A DNA stretch of 64,000 nt from Bombyx mori. Taxonomy: Eukaryota > Arthropoda > Insecta > Lepidoptera > Bombycidae. Under the pieces are notes generated by a model, which worked only from the letters and a program-made list of their open reading frames with translations, did not search any database and was not told the origin of the DNA. Each line of letters starts with the position of its first letter. The stretch's first letter is position 1. A program made the translations under genes and the position numbers. Of this stretch, positions 32,647-42,212 are shown piece after piece. The stretch lies in the NCBI RefSeq assembly GCF_030269925.1, contig NC_085131.1:2246001-2310000 (forward strand), written 5' to 3'.

Positions 32647-35523
32647 ATGGCGTATATAAGTAGAATAAAGCCCCTATCCGTAACGATAGGATTTTTTAAC
32701 GCTTACGGTCTCGCAAATCAGCGTGATCAGGTTTCTGACTTTTTGCGTGACCATCAAATTGATATCTTTTTAGTGCAGGAGACCCTACTTAAGCCCGCGC
32801 GCCGTGACCCTAAAATCGCGAACTATAACATGGTCAGGAACGACAGGCTCTCTGCTCGTGGTGGTGGTACCGTCATTTACTATAGAAGAGCCCTGCATTG
32901 CGTCCCACTCGATCCTCCCGCGCTCGCTAATATCGAAGCATCAGTGTGCCGAATCTCACTGACGGGACACGCGCCGATCGTTATCGCGTCCGTTTATCTT
33001 CCACCGGATAAGATCGTTCTAAGCAGTGATATCGAGGCGCTGCTCGGCATGGGGAGCTCTGTCATTCTGGCGGGCGACCTAAATTGTAAACACATTAGGT
33101 GGAACTCACACACCACAACCCCGAATGGCAGGCGGCTTGACGCGTTAGTCGATAATCTCGCCTTCGATATCGTCGCTCCGCTAATCCCGACTCACTACCC
33201 GCTAAATATCGCGCATCGCCCGGATATACTCGACATAGCGTTATTAAAAAACGTAACTCTGCGCTTACACTCGATCGAAGTAGTTTCAGAGTTAGATTCA
33301 GACCACCGTCCCGTCGTTATGAAGCTCGGTCGCGCTCCCGATTCCGTTCCCGTCACGAGGACTGTGGTGGATTGGCACACGCTGGGCATCAGCCTGGCTG
33401 AATCTGATCCACCATCGCTACCGTTTAGCCCGGACTCTATCCCGTCTCCTCAGGATACCGCTGAAGCCATAGACATCTTAACGTCACACATCACCTCGAC
33501 ATTAGATAGGTCATCGAAACAAGTTGTAGCGGAGGACTTCCTTCACCGCTTCAAATTGTCCGACGATATTAGGGAACTCCTTAGAGCTAAGAACGCCTCG
33601 ATACGCGCCTACGACAGGTATCCTACCGCGGAAAATCGTATTCGAATGCGTGCCCTACAACGCGACGTAAAGTCTCGCATCGCCGAAGTCCGAGATGCCA
33701 GATGGTCTGATTTCTTAGAAGGACTCGCGCCCTCCCAAAGGTCTTACTACCGCTTAGCTCGTACTCTCAAATCGGATACGGTAGTAACTATGCCCCCCCT
33801 CGTAGGCCCCTCAGGCCGACTCACGGCGTTCGATGACGACGAAAAAGCAGAGCTGCTGGCCGATACATTGCAAACCCAGTGCACGCCCAGCACTCAATCC
33901 GTGGACCCTGTGCATGTAGAATTAGTAGACAGTGAGGTAGAACGCAGAGCCTCCTTGCCACCCTCTGATGTGTTACCACCCGTCACCCCGATGGAAGTTA
34001 AAGACTTGATCAAAGACCTACGTCCTCGCAAGGCTCCCGGTTCCGACGGTATATCCAACCGCGTTATTAAACTTCTACCCGTCCAACTCATCGTGATGTT
34101 GGCATCTATTTTCAATGCCGCTATGGCGAACTGTATCTTTCCCGCGGTGTGGAAAGAAGCGGACGTTATCGGCATACATAAACCCGGTAAACCAAAAAAT
34201 CATCCGACGAGCTACCGCCCGATTAGCCTCCTCATGTCTCTAGGCAAACTGTATGAGCGTCTGCTCTACAAACGCCTCAGAGACTTCGTCTCATCCAAGG
34301 GCATTCTCATCGATGAACAATTCGGATTCCGTACAAATCACTCATGCGTTCAACAGGTGCACCGCCTCACGGAGCACATTCTTGTGGGGCTTAATCGACC
34401 AAAACCGTTATACACGGGAGCTCTCTTCTTCGACGTCGCAAAAGCGTTCGACAAAGTCTGGCACAACGGTTTGATTTTCAAACTATTCAACATGGGTGTG
34501 CCGGATAGTCTCGTGCTCATCATACGGGACTTCTTGTCGAACCGCTCTTTTCGACATCGAGTCGAGGGAACCCGCTCCTCCCCACGACCTCTCACAGCTG
34601 GAGTCCCGCAAGGCTCTGTCCTCTCACCCCTCCTATTTAGCTTATTCGTTAACGATATTCCCCGGTCGCCGCCGACCCATTTAGCTTTATTCGCCGACGA
34701 CACGACTGTTTACTATTCCAGTAGAAACAAGTCCCTAATCGCGAAGAAGCTTCAGAGCGCAGCCCTAGCCCTAGGACAGTGGTTCCGAAAATGGCGCATA
34801 GACATCAACCCAGCGAAAAGTACTGCGGTGCTCTTTCAGAGGGGAAGCTCCACACGGATTTCCTCCCGTATTAGGAGGAGGAATCTCACACCCCCGATTA
34901 CTCTCTTTAGTCAATCCATACCCTGGGCCAGGAAGGTCAAGTACCTGGGCGTTACCCTGGATGCATCGATGACATTCCGCCCGCATATAAAATCAGTCCG
35001 TGACCGTGCCGCGTTTATTCTCGGTAGACTCTACCCCATGATTTGTAAGCGGAGTAAAATGTCCCTTCGGAACAAGGTGACACTTTACAAAACTTGCATA
35101 AGGCCCGTCATGACTTACGCGAGTGTGGTGTTCGCTCACGCGGCCCGCACGCACATAGACACCCTTCAATCTCTACAATCCCGCTTTTGCAGGTTAGCCG
35201 TCGGAGCTCCGTGGTTCGTGAGGAACGTTGACCTACACGACGACCTGGGCCTCGAATCTATACAGAAATACATGAAGTCAGCGTCGGAACGGTACTTCGA
35301 TAAGGCTATGCGTCATGATAATCGCCTTATCGTAGCCGCCGCTGACTACTCCCCGAATCCTGATCATGCAGGAGCCAGTCACCGTCGACGCCCTAGACAC
35401 GTCCTTACGGATCCATCAGATCCAATAACCTTCGCACTAGACGCCTTCAGCTCTAGGAGCAGGCTTAGGGACCTCGGTAACCGTACTCGTCGAACTCGAC
35501 AAAGAGTTCGCCGTGCAACCTAA
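32647..35523 (+). CDS. Jockey LINE ORF2: endonuclease/reverse transcriptase, intact
   Basis: 958 residues. Endonuclease residues N18, E45, D144, N146, S218, D219 and H220 are present. RT blocks include PGSDGISNRVIK (about 464-475), HPTSYRPISLLMSLGKLYER, FDVAKAFDKVW with D596, AGVPQGSVLSPLLFSLFVND and FADDTT with D684/D685. The C-terminal third (about 760-958) is basic, ending RTRRTRQRVRRAT, without an RNase H. It acts with ORF1 in target-primed reverse transcription at a nicked site. Compared with copy 1 it differs at residues 7, 170, 180, 261, 265, 284, 328, 358, 442, 637 and 759. Confidence 0.95.
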   Translation: MAYISRIKPLSVTIGFFNAYGLANQRDQVSDFLRDHQIDIFLVQETLLKPARRDPKIANYNMVRNDRLSARGGGTVIYYRRALHCVPLDPPALANIEASVCRISLTGHAPIVIASVYLPPDKIVLSSDIEALLGMGSSVILAGDLNCKHIRWNSHTTTPNGRRLDALVDNLAFDIVAPLIPTHYPLNIAHRPDILDIALLKNVTLRLHSIEVVSELDSDHRPVVMKLGRAPDSVPVTRTVVDWHTLGISLAESDPPSLPFSPDSIPSPQDTAEAIDILTSHITSTLDRSSKQVVAEDFLHRFKLSDDIRELLRAKNASIRAYDRYPTAENRIRMRALQRDVKSRIAEVRDARWSDFLEGLAPSQRSYYRLARTLKSDTVVTMPPLVGPSGRLTAFDDDEKAELLADTLQTQCTPSTQSVDPVHVELVDSEVERRASLPPSDVLPPVTPMEVKDLIKDLRPRKAPGSDGISNRVIKLLPVQLIVMLASIFNAAMANCIFPAVWKEADVIGIHKPGKPKNHPTSYRPISLLMSLGKLYERLLYKRLRDFVSSKGILIDEQFGFRTNHSCVQQVHRLTEHILVGLNRPKPLYTGALFFDVAKAFDKVWHNGLIFKLFNMGVPDSLVLIIRDFLSNRSFRHRVEGTRSSPRPLTAGVPQGSVLSPLLFSLFVNDIPRSPPTHLALFADDTTVYYSSRNKSLIAKKLQSAALALGQWFRKWRIDINPAKSTAVLFQRGSSTRISSRIRRRNLTPPITLFSQSIPWARKVKYLGVTLDASMTFRPHIKSVRDRAAFILGRLYPMICKRSKMSLRNKVTLYKTCIRPVMTYASVVFAHAARTHIDTLQSLQSRFCRLAVGAPWFVRNVDLHDDLGLESIQKYMKSASERYFDKAMRHDNRLIVAAADYSPNPDHAGASHRRRPRHVLTDPSDPITFALDAFSSRSRLRDLGNRTRRTRQRVRRAT

Positions 35524-35748
35524 CCCATGAATCAGCTCGCTGAGTTTCTCGCCGGATCTTCTCAGCGGGTCGCGATTCCGATCCGGTAGTAGATTCATTC
35601 GCGAAGCAGCTGCTCTTGAGCTGTTAGGTCTCCTTCGGAGGCGCTCGGGTAGCTGTTAGCAAATCCCACCCCTCCTGGCTGAGCCTTTGCTCGCCCACCT
35701 GTCCTGGTGAAACTGGAAAGGCCTCCGGGCCACCAGTAATACTTCAAT

Positions 35749-35779
<31 letters not shown>
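35524..35779 (+). other. LINE 3' UTR and A tail
   Basis: Begins with the gagtttctcgccggatcttc module shared with unrelated repeat tails in the window, then cctcctggctgagcctttgc and ggtgaaactggaaaggcctc, and ends in 28 A. This is the region the RT recognises by family knowledge; a detached copy is at 39,297-39,500. Confidence 0.85.
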
Positions 35780-35783
<4 letters not shown>

Positions 35784-35879
35784 TGTCACTAATTCAGTGA
35801 ATTATGCAATCGACAGCGCGCTTACCAGAAATACCACATGGGTTTAACAGAGACAGTTTTTCATAATAGTATTGCTCTA

Positions 35880-36560
35880 TAGGTTCATTAAGCTTGCTTC
35901 TTCATCTCAACATGTCTACGAAGCACTGGCCATAATTTGTTCGTGAGGTTTATAGTAAGTGTAGAAAAGTGTATAGTGGTGGTATCGTCTCAACCATAAA
36001 CCGACGCGCCTTCATTAATTTCTTGCAGCCACACATTTCTTGTGATATTTTATTAATCATCGATGTGTTCTGCGCTAACGATTGAGATTCGGGACAGTGC
36101 TTAATAGACTATTGTTTTGACAACAAACATCATTAGTAGAAAAGGAAGGACTACGTGACCTGATATGTGTTGCACAGCGTTCATGGTTGACGTTTGCATG
36201 CCGCCCGTAGTCACTTCGGCGCGTCTCGGTAGCTGCACGAAGAGAGGTCGCACGTGGCCTCTCGGTTGAAGAGCGCCGTGTACTTTTCTTGCATCGCTGT
36301 AAAATCTCCCGCTCTTGCTGCAGCTCTTGTTCTAGTCGCTAGATACGTTCTTGGTACAGTTCCAGCTCCCGGGCCCGGCTGCACGTGCGAGAGCTGCTGC
36401 CACGAGTACGAGATCGGCTGGGACCCGCTTCACCTCGGCTTCCTTTACGGCTGCGCGAGGGTGTCATCAAACGATTGTCTATTCATGTTCTGGAACTTGC
36501 AGACGTTGCAAAATGTTATTTTAAATTGAACGTGAATAATATGAACAACGTTCAACCTAT
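35880..36560 (-). pseudogene. Gypsy gag remnant
   Basis: On the minus strand, about 36,480-36,215 reads SRSRKGSRGEAGPSRSRTRG, then RARELELYQERI, a stop, and RLEQELQQEREILQRC. This is a serine/arginine-rich segment followed by a coiled coil, common in moth Gypsy Gag. Near 36,015-35,930 the reading WLQEINEGASVYG, stop, DDTTTIHF matches the Gag capsid start. In-frame stops, including one replacing a usually conserved tryptophan, make it non-functional. It is cut off from the protease by the LINE insertion. Confidence 0.7.
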
Positions 36561-37215
36561 ACTAATATGATAGAGAGAGAGGACAATTGTTTGTCTATAA
36601 ATTCTCAGTCATCGGACCCATATCAACATTATTTCACCTACCCCAAATGAAAATATCAATGAAAAACATGGGCAGCATTTTATCGACGGACCATGCGAGC
36701 GGGGCACCGAGCAAAAATTAGTAGAACGAGAACTATATAAAGTTCGTAACTAGTTATGCTTTATACATTGAATTCGTGGTTGAAACACAGTATTTAATTC
36801 AAATTAACACACCTAAAATAAAAGGTGATATTAAAGAATATGTACATACGTGCACACGACATATATACGCATCATAAAACTCAATGCGATATGGTCGCTG
36901 TTATTAATAACATAAATTACAATGTTATTTTGGTTTTATTCTAGCTCAACAAACATTTGAACGTTGAGTTATAATGAAACACGTGACATAACCATAACAT
37001 CAGATAGTTTTTAGTTCTCAGTTATTAAAATAGTAAAGAAGATGCCACAATCATGGCGTATTACTTTATTCCGGGCTAAACTTTGAAGCTACCTCCGTAG
37101 TCAGCGCGGTTCTAATTCATTTTCTATACTTTTTTTTTTTTGCGAAATATAAAATGACGGCCAATTAACAAGAAACCCAAGAATGTACTTACGTGAGGCG
37201 ATCCCTCTTCTGAGA
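36561..37215 (-). other. 5' leader of the Gypsy element
   Basis: Between the 5' LTR and gag on the element strand; AT-rich, no coding signal. The first bases after the LTR (TCTCAGAAGAGGG) do not show the TGG start of a usual tRNA primer site. Confidence 0.45.
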
Positions 37216-37504
37216 TGTAGGCTCATATTCCAAAGCCAGTAAATAAATACACAGGTTGCAATAGTTTACTTAATACTTCTTTATTTGTAACTCCACTTGT
37301 ACAATCTTAGATATCTGCTCACTACTCAATACACTGATTTCTGTCTCGTTTTTTCAGACTACCGCCTTTTTTATTATGTCACGTCCCCACTACTGCCATT
37401 GCTCCCACTAACAGTGTTGCTATTTAACAATCCGATAATTGCCTTAAGTTTAACATGATACATTTTATTATTTTTGTTTTAATTATTTTACAATAAACCT
37501 TACA
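37216..37504 (-). repeat. 5' LTR of the Gypsy element
   Basis: Same 289 bp as the 3' LTR with no difference found by eye. CATG follows at 37,505-37,508. On the element strand it should carry the promoter; the gtctgaaaaaacgagacaga segment lies in the expected start-site zone. Confidence 0.85.
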
Positions 37505-37508
37505 CATG

Positions 37509-37602
37509 TTACCATAGTTGCACAACACATCTCGGCGTCATAGCGCGGCGTCAGTTTAGCGCACTGACGCGCGCTTATTACGCGTTCTGTTTGACGAAGG
37601 CT
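37509..37602. mobile_element. Right part of the Harbinger-like TIR element
   Basis: Ends cgttctgtttgacgaaggct, the inverted copy of the left terminus at 23,315, followed by TAA. It includes the GCG-rich subterminal words gcgcggcgtcagtttagcgc. Confidence 0.75.
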
Positions 37603-37618
37603 TAAGTTTATCAAAGGA

Positions 37619-37915
37619 CTAGCTTTTGCCCGCGGCTTCGTCCACGTTGAATAGTTCACAAATAATGCTTTATTTTAGAACAAATTTGGTTAGCATAAAA
37701 AACATTATAGTGAACCAACCTTAACATATAGACATATGCTATCGCGGACTTTTTTTAGATCTTTTAAAGGGGAACAATTCTGTCATATATTATTTTAGCG
37801 AAACTTTAACCGTTTCTGCAGCGCACGCAGCGGAAGCTCTTAAAATGGAATCAGTCGTTCCTGAGATTAGCGCGTTCAAACAAACAAACTCTTCAGCTTT
37901 TTATTAATATTATAT
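37619..37915 (-). mobile_element. Non-autonomous Helitron-like element, family E
   Basis: Starts ctagcttttgcccgcggctt (CTAG plus hairpin gcccgcggc) and ends aaacaaacaaactcttcagc...attaatattatata, abutting the next Helitron with no spacer. The cccgcggcttcg terminus is one I know from widespread moth repeats. The TC 5' end is not visible. Confidence 0.6.
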
Positions 37916-37916
37916 A

Positions 37917-38182
37917 CTAGCTGATCCGGCAGACTTCGTAGTGCCTCAATCGATAAATAAAAGACCTAAACTTCTGTATAATATAACACATCAAAGGAAA
38001 AACAAAATTGTTATATTTATTTAATTCCGAGCATTTTCATATTTATTTACCTTTTAAACCTTCTCTGGACTTCCACAAATGATTCCAGACCAAAATTAGC
38101 CAAATCAGTCCAGCCGTTCTCGAGTTTTAGCGAGACTAACGAACAGCAATTCATTTTTATATTATAAAGATAATAGTATAGA
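37917..38182 (-). mobile_element. Non-autonomous Helitron, family B
   Basis: ctagctgatccggcagactt at its 3' end and tataga before T at its 5' end, with the family's interior words. Confidence 0.8.
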
Positions 38183-38768
38183 TAGAATGAATGGGGTTTT
38201 TTTGGAGCGTACCAAAACACGAGAAAAGCATTCTGTATTTTTATTTTTGATGTCTGATTGGTTTTAAATAGCTGTAATACGACGGTATTGAATGTTATGA
38301 ACGAGTCGTTCTTTTGATTATTCTGTGGTTTGTTTAGAGCATAACCGTTATTCCTATGCAATTGGTACTTCGGTCCTATGTCGAGGTAAGATGTCCACGG
38401 GCTCGTTGTTAGCATCGGACGGCTCGTGAGCTTTTATCATCACCACGAAAGTAGAAAAAGTTATACATTCCAGAGCATATGGACACATATTTCTTAACTA
38501 ACAAACTCTGTCCTTTTCGCACATTCCGAAGATGTTCTGTGGTGTGTTCGTGTATAAAATTATGACGTAATTTACCGTGATACGGTTAGTGCACATTGAA
38601 TTAGATGTTCTGGATGTGTTTCTTTCAATTTCGAATTGTAAATGAGATTATTGCACCGAAACCACTTCGAAGTTGTTTTAAAGAAATTTGTAGTTACTGC
38701 TTTATTATTCAGTTTAAAGAAATCGGTCAACAAAAGATGTCTTAATATCATTTTCCGGTCTTTTCCTG
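38183..38768. other. Unassigned stretch
   Basis: No family recognised. Confidence 0.35.
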
Positions 38769-38838
38769 TCTTTTTTTTTTTTTTTTTTTTATTTTTATTT
38801 TTTTATTTTTTATTTTTTTTTTTATTTTTTTTTTTTAT
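38769..38838. repeat. T-rich low-complexity run (SINE tail)
   Basis: About 70 bases of T with scattered A, merging with the reversed A tail of the following Bm1 copy. Confidence 0.9.
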
Positions 38839-39268
38839 TGATTAGATGGGTGGACGAGCTCACAGCCCACCTGATGTTAAGTGGTTACTGGAGCCCATAG
38901 ACATCTACAACGTAGACGCGCCACCCACCTTGAGATATAAGTTCTAAAGTCTCAGTATAGTTACAACGGCTACCCCACCCTTCAAACCGAAACGCATTAC
39001 TGCTTCACGGCAGAAATAAGCAGGGCGGTGGTACCTATCCGCGCGGACTCACAAGAGGTCCTACCACCAGTAATTACGCAAATTATAATTTTGCGGGTTT
39101 GATTTTTATTACACGATGTTATTCCTTCACCGTGGAAGTCAATCGTGAACATTTGTTGAGTACATATTTCATTAGAAAAATTGGTACCCGCCTGCGGGAT
39201 TCGAACACCGGTGCATCGCTTCAACACGAATGCACCGGACGTCTTATCCTTTAGGCCACGACGACTTC
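38839..39268 (-). mobile_element. Full-length Bm1-type SINE with tRNA-like head
   Basis: Head at 39,180-39,268 carries ggcctaaagg and gttcgaatcccgc on the minus strand (A and B boxes). The linker and body match the 6,107 copy closely. A good reference copy for the window. Confidence 0.88.
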
Positions 39269-39296
39269 AAAATGTATTTTCGTTGTTACTGTAGTC

Positions 39297-39500
39297 AGGA
39301 TTCGGAGACCGAATCTTCTCAGCGGGTCGCGACTCCGATCCGGTAGTAGAGTCATTCGCGAAGCAGCTGTTCTCGAGCAGATAGGTCTCCTTCAGAGGCT
39401 CACGGGCAACTGTTAGCTAATCCCACCCCTCCTGGCTGAGCATTTGCTCGCCCACCTGTCCTGGTGAAACTGGAAAGGCCTCAGAGCTAACGGAAATCAC
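39297..39500 (+). mobile_element. Jockey LINE 3'-UTR fragment
   Basis: Matches 35,550-35,752 (ggtcgcgactccgatccggt, tcccacccctcctggctgag, ggtgaaactggaaaggcctc) with modest divergence and a short A tail. An extreme 5' truncation of the same family or a close relative. Confidence 0.8.
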
Positions 39501-39839
39501 TAATTAAAAAAAAGGCAGAGTTAAGTACTCAAGCTGCGTACTGCGTCAAAGTGCGTAAGTAAGTATATAATAATATTATGCATTCATTTAGAAATATTGT
39601 TAACTGCATGCGGAATCTCAATTCTGGAATAGTTTAATTAGTCCAATACGGGCATATAGGTCGTCTTTCCTTTAAGTTCACCTATGTTTATTGAAATCGA
39701 AACGCATATTTGCTTAGTGGCGGAAATTTATAGAGCGGTGGTCCCGTACCGGCTTGTCTTTTGATCTGCTACTGAAGAAATACAGTAATAGAGCCGTAGA
39801 ACAGAGAGCTACGAGCTCATAAGAATTAGGATTTATTTA
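39501..39839. other. Unassigned stretch
   Basis: 39,690-39,770 has faint Bm1-like words; otherwise nothing recognised. Confidence 0.35.
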
Positions 39840-40010
39840 CAAATTCAAATTCAAATTCAAAATCATTTATTTCAACTTAGATGTCAGTATAACACACTTG
39901 TTGAATGTCAAAATATAAATAACAATGTTAACTCTACCACCGGTCACAAAAAAAACCACAGTCCTGAGAAGAACCGGCGAAACAAACTCAGCGGACTTTT
40001 TTTTGTTTTT
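39840..40010 (-). mobile_element. LINE 3' tail ending in (TTTGAA)n
   Basis: On the minus strand the tail ends in repeated tttgaa and contains cgccggttcttctcaggact and caagtgtgttatactgacat. A near-identical copy lies at 43,086-43,290. Short 3' microsatellites instead of poly(A) are known for CR1/L2-like LINEs, so that assignment is likely but not proven. Confidence 0.65.
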
Positions 40011-40540
40011 TCTCAAATATTTTCTTTTTTTTTACAGAAATATTTAATAGTCATTCTTGTTAAAAAAATAATAATAATAAAAAAATAAAAATAATAAATA
40101 AATAATTTAGAACACTGTCTAACACATCCAGTACCATGTTACAAACATCTGGGTTAAGCCAAAGTTGATATGACAAGGCAAGGGGAGCGGCCATCACACA
40201 GCCATAAATTAGAACACATCTTAATATTAAAACGAGATACGTAAACCGGAAAATTATGACGTCATAGCTCATGAATGAACAACTGTATAATAGATTATGT
40301 AATAGATAACTTAGTCTATGAATTTCTATGTTTTTTTTGTTGTTGTTAATATACATTGGCATTTATTTGACACACACACGCACATATACTCTTTTGTTTA
40401 TTGTTAAAGTCTGTAGTGAAATTGAGAATAGATTAATATTATTTGTATATAACATTTATTTATTCATACAGAAATATATATATATATATATACTAGAACA
40501 ATGAACCTAAAAATAAAAACTTAAAAAAATATAATAATAA
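40011..40540. other. AT-rich stretch with a Helitron family C scrap and an (AT)n run
   Basis: 40,365-40,450 has family C words (gacacacacacgcac, gaaattgagaatagattaat). A short (TA)n run is at 40,476-40,492. Poly-A/T-rich filler surrounds them. Confidence 0.5.
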
Positions 40541-40625
40541 TCTATACTACTATTTATATGAGTGTTGGAATCCCTAATAATAATGTTAATTTTAAATGCC
40601 AAGCGAAACGGGCGAGTACGGCTAG
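40541..40625 (+). mobile_element. Miniature Helitron, family A, internally deleted
   Basis: TCTATACTACT start after A and gccaagcgaaacgggcgagt...CTAG end before T. Only 85 bp: both ends kept and about 165 bp of middle removed. Confidence 0.7.
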
Positions 40626-41698
40626 TATATAATAATATTGTCAATGTTACCTAACATGTAGAACATATACCAAAATATAACATATAACCTGCTATAACAT
40701 ATAACAAACATGTAACAAAATAGAATGTGTTCACTTGATTTTGTCCGCATGAGCATCATTTTCATGCGTATATTTGCATAGTCATGAATTTCCGTTTGGT
40801 AATTAGGAAATTTGACAGATAACGGCATATACATGGGCGAGCTGACAATTCGACATATCATCCATAACTACGCAAGCTTGTAAAATTTCTATTTAATTTT
40901 GCATCAAACAATGCTATTTCATGTTAAGTTCCTCCAACAAATCGGTACGTGCTAGCGGATTTTGAACATTAATATCATTAGTCCAGTACTTATTATTCTT
41001 TACGCCATGACTACTTCAGATCGGAAATTAGACGATACCTTTACTTCTGCTTCTAGGCTTTCTTCTGCGAGATATAAAAACTGGAATATTCCGCATTAAT
41101 AAACATTTATGACGTAAATTATTACCGCGAGCTTTCGCGTGAACTCTCGGTGCTTTTCGTCCAAGCTTTATCGCTTCCGACGCTTCATTCGCGGTTCGTA
41201 TTAACTGGAAAATTTATTGTGCCAAGGGAACCTTTGTTTGTTAAACCACGGGCTATCGAAGTAAGTGTGGTTATAGATAGATCAGTTATTCGAAGTAGCT
41301 ACGCGTAATCTCTCTTATTTATAATAAAGTTTTATTTTGTTATTGGGTTTTGGGTCATTTTTATAAAAGTTGTTATCGCGATAGTGACGATAATAATAAA
41401 AGGTTAACACATGTAAAGAAAAATCTTTTTTATGTAATGTTTATTCATTTCAAACTATTGAGTTTTTCTTCGATAGATTTACTGAAGCGTCTGTCGTTGA
41501 GAAAAAAAAGGGGAGTTCGGTTTTACATAATTCAATAATACTGTGTAAAATGATAATTTAAAAAGGAAAGGCTTTAAAAAATAATAATTTATAAAGTAAA
41601 GTAATGACTTGAAAGGTTGTTATCAAATATTTTACAGAAAACTCAATTAAGTGTTTTATTATTGTCAATCATTTTAGAATATGCCATATAATTCTATA
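40626..41698. other. Unassigned stretch
   Basis: AT-rich with short frames (40,622-40,861 minus; 41,350-41,538 plus). No domain or repeat recognised. Confidence 0.35.
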
Positions 41699-41702
41699 CA
41701 CG

Positions 41703-41969
41703 TATAGACTTGGCTTCCAACGGCCAGGAAATAAATACACAGATTGCAATAATTCCCTTGATTCTGTATTGTTTTATTGGCAACTCCACTTGTACAATCT
41801 TTAGATATGTGCTCATACACCCGTTTTTTCAGACTACCGCTTTTTAATTATGTCTCGTCCCCACTACTGCCATTGCTCCCACCAACAGTGTTGCTATTTG
41901 CCAATCCGAAAATTATCTTAATTTTAACATGATACATTTTATTTTAATTATTTTACAACAAACCTTACA
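41703..41969 (-). mobile_element. Solo LTR, diverged relative of the Gypsy LTR
   Basis: Aligns throughout with the 289-bp LTR (actccacttgtacaatctt, ccccactactgccattgctc, aaaccttaca) but is 267 bp and has many substitutions and small deletions. It is flanked by CACG (41,699-41,702) and CATG (41,970-41,973), which fits one C-to-T change in a CATG duplication. No internal region, hence a product of LTR-LTR recombination. Confidence 0.8.
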
Positions 41970-42017
41970 CATGTAATGAAAACACCGTTTATTGTCTAAG
42001 ACGGTACATGTGTTTTT

Positions 42018-42212
42018 AATTTTTTTTATTGCTTAGATGGGTGGACGAGCTCACAGCCCACCTGGTTACTGGAGCCGATAGACATCTATCTTGAGATATG
42101 AGTTCTAAGGTCTGTAAAAATTTGTAACTGCTGGCGGGATTCGAACACTGATGCATATACCGATATATACGAATGCACCGGACGTTTTATCCTTTAGGCC
42201 ACGACGAACTTC
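42018..42212 (-). mobile_element. Bm1-type SINE, internally deleted
   Basis: 3' part (42,018-42,110) joins directly to the tRNA-like head (42,115-42,212, gttcgaatcccgc and ggcctaaagg in reverse). About 230 bp of body and linker are missing. Confidence 0.75.

Larger units (their letters stand above)
30614..35779 (+). mobile_element. Full-length jockey-clade LINE, copy 2, both ORFs intact
   Basis: 5,166 bp, bounded by the 11-bp duplication gtcctgtcact (30,603-30,613 and 35,780-35,790). Order: 5' UTR with tandem repeats, ORF1, ORF2, 3' UTR and A tail (35,752-35,779). Everything expected of a mobile jockey element is present, so this copy is potentially active. It inserted into the gag/protease region of the Gypsy element in opposite orientation. 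It resembles Bombyx jockey-type LINEs such as BMC1; identity not confirmed. Confidence 0.93.
23677..37504 (-). mobile_element. Gypsy-type LTR retrotransposon, defective, 13.8 kb including insertions
   Basis: Two 289-bp LTRs that I read as identical bound the unit, with CATG duplicated outside (23,673-23,676 and 37,505-37,508). Between them, on the minus strand and in the expected order, are remnants of gag (about 36,560-35,880), protease (30,510-30,180), RT/RNase H (29,480-28,640) and integrase (28,060-27,100), then a minisatellite and the 3' LTR. A SINE, a Helitron and a full-length jockey LINE lie inside. All pol/gag frames are broken and the RT catalytic core is missing. No TGG-type primer site directly follows the 5' LTR. 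Confidence 0.85.

Noticed and set aside
36254..36529. 91-codon frame with a cysteine-rich centre on the plus strand
   Set aside because: It is the antisense shadow of the Gypsy gag serine/arginine and coiled-coil remnant.
37216..37504. Interpretation of this repeat as a MITE
   Set aside because: TG...CA ends, an internal polyadenylation-like signal, the identical partner at 23,677 and gag/pol order between them fit an LTR much better.
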